Positions 53,336-64,000 of a stretch of DNA of 64,000 nucleotides are shown in pieces. Positions within the stretch are counted from its first letter, which is position 1; the number at the start of each line of letters is the position of its first letter. The DNA is from Leptobrachium leishanense (Eukaryota > Chordata > Amphibia > Anura > Megophryidae), in assembly GCA_009667805.1 (NCBI GenBank), contig CM019063.1:351130942-351194941 (forward strand), in the 5' to 3' direction. Below the pieces are notes generated by a model. The model was not told the origin of the DNA. It saw only the letters and a program-made list of their open reading frames with translations, and searched no databases. The position numbers were made by a program, and so were the translations under genes.

Positions 53336-54333
53336 CAATGAGATATTACAGGGGCGCTGAGAAATACTGAAGTGTATGGAAGGGAAAAGCTGCTATACCC
53401 AGAGTGGACCTCCCTTAGGTATCACAACAACGAAAGAATCAAAACAAAAATAGAGAAATAGGGAAAGCGCTAATCCATCCTAATCCACATAGCATATGAT
53501 ACTTAATAATCAGTGTATAAGGAAAACATACACAAATACACAATCACCATGTGTGACTAATTACTGATCCCTAAATATATAAAACCATCACCTTCCCACA
53601 GATACACATTTGGATATTACCAGTATATCAGCAAAACTTTTTCTTGTGTGGTGCAGTTACTCGCGAATGTAGGATATGCAAGATATAAAAGGGAAAGGCA
53701 TACAATGGTACAATATTGTTTATAATATATATCTATATATACACAGGTAAACACAGGCAGGTGTTCCACTCACGTGGTTCAGAGCCTGAATATTGAGGCT
53801 CAATGTTCCAGCGGAGGGTCTATTTGAGATGACCCCGTCCCGTATTTAGTCGTTGGCAGGCAGTCAGCAATATACCCACCAGCAGCCAATTAGCAGTGTT
53901 CTCACAGTTTTCATGTAAGAATACACAAATAGGTCATAGCGCAACCCCACCAAGTCATAAGAAATATGTAGTAACCTTCTAAAGAGGAAAACTCAAGTGG
54001 TTTTGAGCCTGTAAAGTTACTGGCTCGGTAATGACAGCAAGTGGTGTCTTCAAATAGGAGCACCAATCCCAAAAGCAACAAATATAAAATGATTTTCCAG
54101 ATGATGTATATAAAAATGTGTGTTTTTATTCCATAAAAATTGGTAAAAATACACGACCAAAACGCGTTTCTCCTTGCGGCTTCGTCAGTTGGTCTGGTAT
54201 AACAAACATTTTAACCACATATATATACTCCCAAAAATCTATTTTTTAAATTGCACATCTATCCTATAAAAGGATAATGTCTGGCGTGTCCGTCGCCAAA
54301 AAACGGACTGCGCATGCGCGCAGCCACAGGGTG
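53336..54333. other. Unrecognised repeat-like region
   Basis: Begins where hAT 2 homology stops (about 53335; AGGGGCGCTGAGAAATACTG). AT-rich, with phrases such as CCACTCACGTGGTTCAGAGC (53770) and CTCAAGTGGTTTTGAGCCTG (53993). It contains the hammerhead-like motif at 54155-54194, so it may be the noncoding part of another Penelope-like element or a small ribozyme-bearing retroelement. No coding frame is supported. Confidence 0.4.
54155..54194 (-). ncRNA. Hammerhead-ribozyme-like motif with consensus core
   Basis: On the minus strand: stem I GACCAA pairs with TTGGTC; core CTGACGA fits CUGANGA; a short stem II AGCCGCAAGGA with a GCAA loop; GAAA; then CGCGTT, where ACGCGT is self-complementary and leaves a minimal stem III. 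The same GACGAAGC...GAAACGCG layout occurs in the Penelope copies at 6005 and 12357. Minimal palindromic stem III is known in hammerheads that act as dimers. Activity is not shown. Confidence 0.55.
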
Positions 54334-54507
54334 CTGTGGCGGTTGGATGCGCGCGCAGCCAGGTGCGCGCGCGCCACCCGCCGCAGCACGCCCAAAGCGT
54401 CCTACGGAGGTTGGATGCGCGCGCAGCCAACCTCCGTAGGATGCTTTGGGCGCGCTGCGGCGGGTGGCGCGCGCGCAGCCGGGTGCGCGCGCATCCAACC
54501 GCCACAG
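54334..54507. repeat. GC-rich 174-bp palindrome
   Basis: Arms of about 80 bp centred at 54420/54421: CTGTGGCGGTTGGATGCGCG outside and CCTACGGAGGTTGG / CCAACCTCCGTAGG inside. There are only a few mismatches. Very CpG-rich (repeated GCGCGC), in contrast to its AT-rich left neighbour. Confidence 0.88.
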
Positions 54508-54574
54508 CCTGTTACGGAGGTTGCCACGCGCCTCCCGCCGCAGGACCACCAATGTTGGAAGGGCGCGAAAACGC

Positions 54575-57500
54575 CACAGAGCACTGAGCCCAGCACCGAG
54601 CCCTGACCCCAGCACCGAGCACAGAGCCCAGCACCGAGCACAGAGCCCAGCACCGAGCACAGAGCCCAGCACCGAGCCCAGAGCACAGCACCGAGTACAG
54701 AGCCCAGCACCGAGCCCAGCACCGAGCCCAGAGCCGCAGCACAGAGCCCAGCAGCGAGCCCTGACCCCAGCACCGAGCAGCAGAGCCCAGCACCGAGCAC
54801 AGAGCCCAGCACCGAGCACAGAGCCCAGCACCGAGCCCAGAGCACAGCACCGAGTACAGAGCCCAGCACCGAGCCCAGAGCCCAGCACAGAGCCCAGCAC
54901 CGAGCCCTGACCCCAGCACCGAGCCCTGACCCCAGCACCGAGCACAGAGCCCAGCACCGAGCACAGAGACCAGCACTGAGCACAGAGCCCAGCACCGAGC
55001 ACAGAGCCCAGCACCGAGCCCAGCACCAAGCCCAGAGCCCAGCACCGAGCCCAGAGCACAGCACCGAGTACAGAGCCCAGCACCTAGCACCGAGCCGAGC
55101 GCAGAGCCCAGCACCTGAGTGCAGAGCCCAGCACCTGAGCCCAGAGCCCAGCACCGACCCCAGCACCGAGCACAGAGCCCAGCACCGAGCACAGAGCCCA
55201 GCACCGAGCACAGAGCCCAGCACCTAGCACCGAGCCCAGCACCCGAGCCAAGCCCAGCACCTGAGCGCAGAGCCCAGCACCTGAGCGCAGAGCCCAGCAC
55301 CTGAGCGCAGAGCCCAGCGCTGAGCGCAGAGCCAAACGCAGAGCCCAGTACCTGAACACAGCCCAGCACAGAGCCCAGCACCGAGCACAGAGCCCAGCAC
55401 CGAGCCCAGAGCAGAGCCCAGAGCAGAGCACAGAGCCCAGCACCTGAGCGCAGAGCCGAGCGCAGAGCCCAGTACTTGAACACAGCCCAGCGCCGAGCAC
55501 CTGAGCGCAGAGCCCGGCACCTGAGAGCAGAGCCCAGCACCTGAGCGCAGAGCCAAGCGCAGAGCCCAGTACCTGAACACAGCCCAGCGCCGAGCCCAGC
55601 ACAGAGCCCAGTACCTGAACACAGCCCAGCGCCGAGCCCAGCACAGACCCCAGCAACTGAGCGCAGAGCCCAGTACCCGAGCGCAGAGTCCTGCACTGAG
55701 CAGAGCGCCAAGCAGAGCACAATAGACGGCACAGAGCAGAGCACAACCCATTAAAGGCACAGAGCAGAGCACAACCCATTAAAGGCACAGAGCACAATAA
55801 ACGGCACAGAGCCGAGCACAACAGAATAAACGGCACAGAGCCGAGCACAACAGAATAAACGGCACTGAGCCGAGCACAACATAATAAACGACAAAGAGCC
55901 CAGCACAACAGAATAAACACCACAGAGCCCAGCACAATAAACGCCACAGAGTCGAGCACAGCACAATAGACTGCACAGAGCCAAGCACAATAAACGTCAC
56001 AGAGCCAAGCACAACAGAATAAACACCACAGCACAATAAACGGCACAGAGCCAATCACAGCACAATAAACGGCGCCGAGCACAGAACCAAGCACAACACA
56101 ATAAACGGCGCAGAGCACAATAAAAAGCAGAGCACAATATAGGGCACGGAGCAGAGCACAGAGCCAATGTGCAGAGCCCAGCACAGAGCCGAGCAAAACA
56201 GAATAAACGCCACAGAGCCAAGCACAGTACAATAGACGGCACAGAGCCGAGCACAACAGAATAAACGGCACAGAGCCGAGCACAGCCAAACACACCACAA
56301 TAAACGGCACCGAGCACAGAACCAAGCACAACACAATAAAATGCGCAGAGCACAATAAACGGCACAGAGCAGAGTACAATATACAGAGCCGAGTGCAGAG
56401 CCAAGCGCAGAGTAGAGCACAACAGAATAAACGCCACAGAGCCGAGCACAATAAACGCCACAGAGCCGAGCACAGCACAATATACGGCACAGAGCCGAGC
56501 ACAATAAACGTCACAGAGCCGAGCACAACAGAATAAACGCCACAGAGCCGAGCACAATAAACGCCACAGAGCCCAGCACAGCACAATAGCCGGCACAGAG
56601 CCCAGCACATTAAACGTCACGGAGCCAAGCACAACAGAATAAACACCACAGAGCCGAGCACAGCACAATAGACGGCACAGAGCCGAGCACAATAAACGGC
56701 ACAGAGCCGAGCACAATAAACGCCACAGAGCCGAGCACAGCACAATAAACGCCACAGAGCCGATCACAGAGCCAAGCACAATAAACGGCACACAGCCGAG
56801 CACAGCACAATATATGGCACAGAGCACAACACATTAAACGGCGCAGAGCAAAGATCAGAGCACAATAAACGGCACAGAGCAGAGCCCAGAGCCAAGCACA
56901 GCACAATAAATGCCACAGAGCAGAGCACAATAGACGGCACAGAGCAGTGCACAATAGACGGCACAGAGCAGAGCACGGAGCAGAACACAAGAGCACAGAG
57001 CCAAGCACAGCACCATAAACGGCAGAGCACAGAGCAAACCACAATAAACGGCACAGAGCCGAGCACAGCACAATAAACGACACAGAGCCGAGCACAGAGC
57101 CATAAACAGCACAGAGCAGAGCACAAAAAAAGACACAGAGCCGAGCACAGTACAATAAACAGCTCAGAGCAGAGCACAGAGCAGAGCACAATAAACGCTA
57201 CAGCAACGAGCACAGCACAATAAACGGCACTGAGCAAAGCACAATAAACGGCACAGAGCACAGCACCAAGCAGAGCATAAGAGCACGGAGCAGAACACAA
57301 GAGCACAGAGCCAAGCACAGACCATAGCACAATAAACAGCACAGAGCACAAGAGCACAGAGCAGAGCACAATAAACGGCACAGAGCAGAGCACCAAGCGG
57401 AGGAAAAGAGCACCGAGCAGAGCACATGAGCACAGAGCAGAGCACAATAAACGGCACAGAGCAGAGCACAATAAATGGCACAGAGCAGAGTACAATATCC

Positions 57501-58290
57501 CTGAACAGAGCACCAACAAGAGCACAGAGCAGAACACAAGAGCCCTGAACAGAGCACAGAGCAGAGCACAATAAAAGGCACAGAGCAGAGCACAATAAAC
57601 GGCAAAGAGCAGAGCACAATAAATGGCACAGAGCAGAGCACAATAAACGGCACAGAGCAGAGCACAATAAACAGCACAGAGCCAAGCACAGTAAACAGCA
57701 CAGAGCCAAGGTGAAAAAATGCACAATAGAGCACAAGAGCAGAGCACAATAAACGGCACAGAGCAGAGCACAAGATCCCTGAACAGAGCACAAGAACAGA
57801 GCACCGAGAAGAGCACAAGAGCCCTGAACAGAGCACAAAAACAGAGCACCAACTAGAGCGCAGAGCACAATAAAAGGCACAGAGCAGAGCTCAATAAACG
57901 GCACATAGCAGAGCACAATAAATGGCACAGAGAAGAGCACAATAAATGGCACAGATCGCAGAGCACAATAAACGGCACAGAGCAGAGCACAATAAACGGC
58001 ACAGAGCAGAGCACAATAAACGGCACAGAGCAGAGCACAAGATCCCTGAACAGAGCACAAGAACAGAGCACCGAGAAGAGCACAAGAGCCCTGAACAGAG
58101 CACAAGAACAGAGCACCAACTAGTGCGCAATAAAAGGCACAGAGCAGAGCACAATAAACGGCACATAGCAGAGCACAATAAATGGCACAGAGAAGAGCAC
58201 AATAAACGGCACAGATCGCAGAGCACAATAAACGGTACAGAGCAGAGCACAATAGCACCGAGCAGAGCACAAGAGCACTGAGCAGAGCAC
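54575..58290. repeat. 3.7-kb minisatellite of GAGCACAGAGCCCAGCACC-type units
   Basis: Three zones. 54575-55690: units of about 15-20 bp (AGCCCAGCACCGAGCACAG and AGCCCAGCACCTGAGCGCAG). 55690-56870: units of about 27-30 bp (GGCACAGAGCCGAGCACAA plus CAGAATAAAC). 56870-58290: 24-bp units (GGCACAGAGCAGAGCACAAT plus AAAC). A 267-bp higher-order repeat starts at CAAGATCCCT, 57771 and 58038. Long open frames on the minus strand, up to about 500 residues, come from the unit composition and are not genes. Confidence 0.92.
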
Positions 58291-58758
58291 AGAGCAGAGA
58301 AATAAAAAAAAAACACACTAACCCAACCAAAAAAAAAAAAAAACGGTGCTCCCTCCAAAGAGCCTCCACAACACTTTAACCAGAGAGCATACAAACAACC
58401 AGTGCCCCCACACAAATTGTGCAACCAAGAAAAAAAAAAATTTTTAAAAAACCTCACAGCCACACTAACAGGACGAAAAAAAAAATCACCAATAAAAAAA
58501 AAAAAAATTATTAAAAAAAAAAAAAAATGCCACACTAACACAACGAGAGAAAAAAAAAAAACGAACAAAGCAACCACCAAGAAAAAATAAGAAAAAGTTT
58601 TAAAAATACTCACAGCCGCACTAACACAACAAAAACTTTTTTTAAAAAAACCACCTTGAGGGTCCAAACAAAAAAACAGTGCACCCCTCTGCAAACAACC
58701 CAAAAACCACTTAACCCTTTAAATATAAAACAAAGAAAACTTCACATAAACTAAATTT
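58291..58758. repeat. A-rich low-complexity region
   Basis: Poly-A tracts separated by related phrases (CACAGCCACACTAACAGGAC, CCACACTAACACAACGAG, CAGCCGCACTAACACAAC), giving a loose period near 80-100 bp. No gene. It may be the decayed edge of the satellite or of an insertion. Confidence 0.6.
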
Positions 58759-59086
58759 GTTTTTTTTTTTTTTTTTTTTTAAATAATTTTTATTGAGAAG
58801 AAGACAATACAATCTGTGGACAGCGAGCCCGCTGTCCATTACGATAGTGATCTTACAGTGCACTTTAACGTATACAATTTCACATAGTGTATGTCAACTC
58901 CCATCATTTTTCTTGAAAAAGGAAAAACTATAACATTAAGGGGGGAAGGGAAAAGGTGGAGGACAAAAGGGGAAGGGTCAGGAAAATCTTCATATCCATG
59001 TCTTAACTATCACAGTGGTGTTCTCTGCTTGTGTAGTTAATAGTCTTCAATTAGGGCAAGGAAAGCTTTATTTAGGGAATGGTATA

Positions 59087-60447
59087 TCAGAGACCGCAGG
59101 CCTTATATATTTTGTGAATGTCCCACAAAGTCCAGGGATCTTTTCGCGGTGGTGTACCCTCTCCTCTGAACACTGCTCTCGAGTCAAAAGATCTGTATTG
59201 GTTAAGTGTTGTCACTATCTGTGTTATTGTCGGAACGACATCAGACTTCCAGTGGCGCGCAATTAGGAGCATAGTTGATGAAACCATTATGAAAAGCATT
59301 TTTAAGTGTTGCCTTGGAAGTCGTATCATTCCCAGCAGCAAACCTCTGGGGAGCAAGGGATAGTGCAGCTTAGAACGTCTGTGGCTAGCTTGGAGAGACC
59401 AGACCACACGGGGGCAATCCCAGGACAGTGCCACCAGATGTGGCCCATATCCCCACCGCTGACGAGCATCTCCAGCAGGCGTCCGAGGATTGAGGGTCTA
59501 TTCGTTTTAAGCGATGTGGTGTGTGTAGTACAGCAATACATTACTTTCTTTGTGTTTCGATCAGTGTGGCACACCTGGTGGCACCAACAGCAACATGTGT
59601 GCCATTGCCCATTGTGTAGGGGTAAAGGATTTGGAAAGGTCCCTCTCCCATGTAGCTTGGTAGGACCATCTGTGCGGTTTAATGGGGTTTGTGAGTAATT
59701 GGTAAAACAGCGAAATGGGTTTAATTGTTGAGATAGGGTCCAGCCAGAATAGTTCAAACTCTGTTAAGAGTGGGAGGGTGGCACGTAGATTTTCCAATAC
59801 ATTGCACTTGCGCATATATGAGTGTAGTTGCGAGTACGATAGAAACAAATTAGGTGGTGCCTTGTATTGCATTTGCATAGATTGGAATGGCATGATTGCT
59901 GGTGGCGTGAAAAAATGATGGAGATGTGTGACTCCCAAACGAATCCATGGAGGTGCTCGAAAGTGCGGCAGGATGTATGTTAAGGAGGGGAGTGGGTGGC
60001 CAATGACAGCGGTCTATGTTGTGTAAAAGAGAGGAATGCTGATCCCAAATCCGAAGCAGCAAGGTTGCAAGTGGTAATAGGAATGGGAGTCCCGGCCTGG
60101 ACTTTTGTGGTATCCATATCAGATTGGAGAGGTCGTGACGCGTTTGTACAGGCTGAGAGTATGACCAACCATTGAGGGGAAGGGTGAATATGTACTATTT
60201 CCGATAAGGTTGCAAGACAAGACGCCCAATAGTATCTATGAACGTGGGCCACTTTGAGACCTCCATCCCTGTGTCTATAATTAGTAGGCTTCGTGGTATC
60301 CTTGGTTTCTTGTTTTGCCAAATATAGGACATAATAATGGACTGCAATTGGTCTAGGTAGGGTTTCGACAGAGTAATTGGTAAGGATCTGAAGAACGTAC
60401 AGGATTTTTGGTATCACCATCATCTTTACTGTCGCCATCCTGCCCAA
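59087..60447 (-). pseudogene. L1/Tx1-like ORF2 C-terminal region
   Basis: 60447-59980 starts with GRMATVKMMVIPKILYVLQI, the conserved L1-group block after the RT palm. Other frames continue with DGGLKVAHVHRYYWA-like sequence and reach the cysteine-histidine end GGDMGHIWWHCPGIAPVW (59326-59757). The pieces lie in four or more frames, so it is a decayed copy. Confidence 0.75.
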
Positions 60448-63097
60448 CCATGACCACGTCTTTCAAACGCATTGAAACAGTTTAGTTTTCACGTCTCGAA
60501 GTAATGTGTCATAGTTAATTTTATAGGCCCTCCTGGTGTTTGTTATGCGAAGACCTGAGATATGTATGTGTATTCGGCGGCCAAAAAGTTAACAGTGGTG
60601 AAACGTGCTTCAAAATTCAACCAAGGCTTGTGTGATGCGTAGGATGCTCCTCAAATCGCAGGACTCTTTAGTTAAATAATGAAGAGACGGTAAAGGCTTG
60701 GGTAAATTTATTCAGCGATCATTATGTTCCAGATCGTTGAGGAATCCACATAACTCCATAGATTCCAACTCTGTGTGGTCAGAGGGCCTGCAGTAGTATA
60801 ATTAGGCAGATGTCTGGAATCCTACGTAATTGGCGTCAGTAAAATATGCGTTCGTGTGTGAAAACTAAATGTTTCAGATGGCGATAGAATCATGAACGTT
60901 GTTCATGGAAAGTCCGATAGGAAATTGCGAGACAGGCACCCGTCAGTGTATGAGTTCATTTGCCGCAGAATGGCCTGTGCAAGGTTTTAAGTACTGTGTC
61001 AGTGGCAATCAATAAACCATCGACGTGGGGCCAAATTTGAGAGCCTCGTCCAACCGCGTTCGTCTAATGATATAGCCGTAGGTATTTGTGTATCCGATGG
61101 GGACTTTCTTGTGTCTTTGAAGATCATACTAATAGACAGGGGATGGATAAAGGTGGAACGTTCAATCTGGGCGTCTTGTGTCTGTTTACGACATAGAAAT
61201 GTTGGTATCCAGCCTGACAACGTTACAGGTTCCATCTGAATGGATACCAACAGCCGGCCACTCTTCGCTTTAGCACTTGAGACCTTGCTGCTATGGCGTG
61301 CCTTTTAGAATCTTTGAATAGGAAATCTCCAATTATTATAATTACTTAAATTTATATATCGAGAACCGCCCTCAGGTGTTTGTTATCCGAGGAAGACCGA
61401 GAGCTTACCTGTCGATGTATTTTCGCGTCTAATGACATGGTGAGTCAAGCCCGGGGTCCCCCCGCGGTTGGATTTAGGTGTTCTATGGAAGGTAAGCGTA
61501 GTTTTTTAGTTGCTTTTCCTGGGACGCTGACGTTTGCGATTATATCCCACTGATCTTGTCCTATTAGGGATGGCAGAAGGTATTGTACAAGGACGGGGTA
61601 GCCAGGATTTTTACCATATATGGGTTTACTATTCTAACATGGATCTAGGAGATGGGCGCACATATTAGGGCATCGGTTTGTGTGGTTGCGCCTGGTGTTG
61701 GGTAGAAGTTGAATTATTATGGATAGGCACCCTGCCATAGCGATGGTCCTACTGGAGAACGGCAAGCCGTCCTCTCTCGCTTCAAGCAAATGCGTAATGA
61801 AGGTGTGGATCAAGTGAGAGGAACGTAGTGTAATATAAAAACCGGAGAGGCCCGTCTGGTCCCGGCGCCTTTCCCGTCGGTAGGGCTTTAATGGCTATAG
61901 TAATGTCTTCCATTGTGATTGGGAAGAGAGGCTCCTAGTTTAATAGCTTGAGTTTGTTGGAAAGAGACGGAGAAGAGTTGTTGACGTTTCTTGGTAGACA
62001 CCGGTATAGTAGATCCCATATTTGACCTACAGACGGTTTAGTATTGAAGAGAACGTAGAGTCTGTGCCCAGTTATATAGCTTTTCATGTAATTTGTGTCA
62101 AATGCCATTTGCTATATGTCTTTCGGGTGGTTGTGGATATTAGTCTATTAATAAGTGTGGAGTGGGTTTGTTTATCTTTCCGAGGCACTCTATTTTAGGG
62201 CTTGGGAGCTTCCTAGCTGAAAAATCGCCTTTTCCTATTTTTGTGGAGAGAGTATTATATGTTGGCTCGTATGCGGCTTGTCTTTCCCTTTTCTTTTGTC
62301 TCATCTTCTTTTATTTTGTCGATTATTTTTTGCAAGTTTTTTAGCTTTTGGTTGCCGTTTTCTTTTGGTTTGGGCGAGTGCTTATTTGGATAATCTTCAT
62401 GCTTATCTCTTATTGGTCTCGCTCCCCTCTCTCGCTTTCTGCTCATCGTTGTTAAGTTTGTGGTGAAGACTGCTGCTCTGTAATTCCCCTTCTTCTGCCG
62501 TGCCTTCTGCCCTTCGTCTACTAAATGCCTTTTTCCTTTATGGTTTTCTGCTTTTCGGTTGCTTTTATTAGTGCTCTTTGGTCGCGTTTTTTTGCCCTGT
62601 TGCTTTCTATGCCTTTTTGCTGTTCTATTTGCATTTTCTCTGGCCAGGATTTTCCTATAGTTTATCATTCATTATATTGAAGGTTGCACTTACATCCTTT
62701 TTTCCCCGTTTATGTCTCCTGATTTAGATGTCCTTCTCATGCTTTTCTATCTCGTCTTTTTCAGCGCGCTTAATGGTGTGGGATCATGAGAAGAGCCGTC
62801 TGGTCCCGCTTTTCCGCCTTTGCGTCGGTTCGTATTCTTTTCCTTTATGCGGGTCATTGTGTGGAAGAGAGGCTTCTGTTCTGCGTTTGTGAGAGAGCGA
62901 AGTGTGGTTTTATCAGGTCTGCTGTGGTTTGAGAGCGGTCAAATTTGTTGCCGTATATCTATCATGTAATGGTTGTAAGTAACTGGTAACGCTGTTAGAT
63001 CGTGTATGATTTACGTTGGTGGCGCTGACCATTGCGTATTTTTTTTTTTTATTGGTGTCTTTGTAGGGTTATTTTAATTGTAGGGTTGTAAGACGTG
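60448..63097 (-). pseudogene. Degraded middle of the LINE (RT palm region)
   Basis: By position this should hold the connector and the RT palm. I could not find an intact catalytic box. A lysine-rich frame at 62668-62255 fits the basic, helical connector after the endonuclease, but that is weak. Base composition is unlike the flanks and no other gene is visible. Confidence 0.4.
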
Positions 63098-63950
63098 TTA
63101 ATTATTTTGTTGCTTTTTTTTGTTGCATACCCACACCCCTAATAACTGCCTTGTGGGCTTGCCAAATCGTAAGGGGCTCATGTCCTGTGTCACATTTTCT
63201 TTAAAGTAGTGTGTCAGAGCGGATTGTATGGTTTGGACTGCCAGGTCCTGTTTCAGGAGTGTATCACGTAATTTCCACGGCGGTCTGGTATGATATTGGT
63301 ACGCATCTCCTAATACTAGGAGGATCGGAGAGTGGTCCGACCAGGTGAATGGTAAAATTTGACTATCTAGTATTCGAGGGAGGGTCGCCCCTGTCACCAT
63401 GAAATGATCTATTCTAGTGTAACTATTGTGTGCCCTGGAACGAAATGTGTAGTCTCGCTCTCTTGGGTGTTGTAGTCGCCATGCGTCGTATAGGTCATGC
63501 TGCTGGAGTAATAAGTGAAGTTTGCGTATTGAGGATTTAGTTAGAGTAGGCGTTGATTGGGTGGACCTGTCTTTTAAAGGATCGAGACCTATGTTAAAGT
63601 CTCCACATAATATAAGGGTCCCCGTTTGAACATCCTTCGTCTTCTTCAATATCTGGGTAAGAAATTGGATTTGTGAGACGTTAGGGGCGTATATTGAAAC
63701 CAATGTGTACGGGACCGAATTAATGGTGCATACTAGAATGATATATCTGCCTTTCGTATCCTTTAGGATCCGATGGGCTTGGAACGCTAAACGGTTGTGA
63801 ATTAAAAGGGATACTCCTCGAGATTTCGAGGCAAACGTAGAGTGGTATTGCGTCTGGTAGAATGGGACATTGAGCTTGGGATGATCTAATCGTCTGAAAT
63901 GTGTCTCTTGGATGCATACTATGTCTGCGTCATGAAATTTAGGGTCCTAT
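63098..63950 (-). pseudogene. LINE APE-type endonuclease
   Basis: 63703-63098 encodes VSIYAPNVSQIQFL, LILCGDFNIGLDPLKDR, DYTFRSRAHNSYTRIDHFMV and TWSDHSPILLVL: the GDFN, RIDHF and SDHSP motifs of LINE apurinic-like endonucleases. 63917-63720 holds the upstream part in another frame (HPRDTFQ, corresponding to the ETHF motif), so a frameshift lies between. The enzyme nicks target DNA for priming. SRIDxF-type wording is typical of L1 and Tx1 elements. Confidence 0.85.
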
Positions 63951-64000
63951 TTAGGGAGTGCCGTTTCATTGGCACATTCAGACCTTTTACGTTATAGGAC

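Larger units (their letters stand above)
58759..64000 (-). mobile_element. L1/Tx1-like LINE, 3' part, continues beyond the window
   Basis: A poly-T run at 58760-58780 is the poly(A) tail of a minus-strand LINE. Upstream in that orientation come a 3' region, a C-terminal RT tail (59087-60447), a heavily degraded middle, and an APE endonuclease at 63098-63917. More than 5.2 kb is present and the 5' end lies outside the window. Frames are short and interrupted throughout. Confidence 0.8.

Noticed and set aside
54259..58703. Very long minus-strand open frames (up to about 500 residues) rich in Cys, Leu, Val and Tyr
   Set aside because: They are translations of minisatellite units whose composition avoids stops. 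Several overlapping frames are open at once and no domain is present.
1..64000. tRNA, rRNA, CRISPR arrays, bacterial operons
   Set aside because: Both strands were scanned by eye and nothing of these kinds was found. The content is eukaryotic repeats. LTR primer-binding sites could not be matched to a tRNA.

Overview
The window is vertebrate, most likely amphibian, nuclear DNA made almost entirely of nested transposable elements. No single-copy cellular gene, rRNA or tRNA is visible. The host is inferred from the mix: Penelope-like elements with GIY-YIG endonuclease, Sushi-type Ty3/Gypsy chromoviruses, hAT and Harbinger-like DNA transposons, an L1/Tx1-like LINE, an L2-like LINE and a CR1-like LINE end. 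The species cannot be told from the sequence.

Layout. 187-3790: 3' half of a chromodomain Ty3/Gypsy element on the minus strand (G1). 3816-14479: a Penelope-like insertion made of a 66-nt inverted tail, a 5'-truncated copy and a longer downstream copy, bounded by a 14-bp target duplication, with a hammerhead-ribozyme-like motif in each copy. 14765-21226: hAT element 1 (minus strand transposase, tandem arrays on both sides), itself hit by a 514-bp hAT MITE with a perfect 8-bp target duplication. 21359-21785: a Harbinger-like MITE with TAA duplication.

22019-44204 is the most interesting stretch. Its two tips match the two tips of the 514-bp MITE, and its ends continue as inverted repeats of about 1.5 kb. 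Between them lie a plus-strand hAT transposase locus, a minus-strand spliced gene with a Myb/SANT-like first exon and coiled-coil last exon, and a second minus-strand spliced gene candidate with a coiled-coil last exon. A complete Ty3/Gypsy element (G2, 5-bp target duplication) sits in an intron of the latter. I read this as one giant (about 22 kb) hAT-type element with accessory genes, but its outer flanks show no target duplication, so a chimera is possible.

44205-50390: a third Ty3/Gypsy element (G3, plus strand) whose 5' LTR is cut off exactly at the tip of the giant element and carries an L2-like insertion. G3 abuts hAT element 2 (50391-53335), a relative of hAT element 1. 53336-54330 is unrecognised repeat DNA with a minus-strand hammerhead-like motif that keeps the consensus core. 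54334-54507 is a GC-rich palindrome. 54575-58290 is a 3.7-kb minisatellite. 58759-64000 is the 3' part of a degraded L1/Tx1-like LINE on the minus strand, running off the window.

Nearly every coding region is broken by stops or frameshifts. The best preserved are the Penelope ORF1, the Penelope RT up to its frameshift, and the G3 gag-protease-RT frame.
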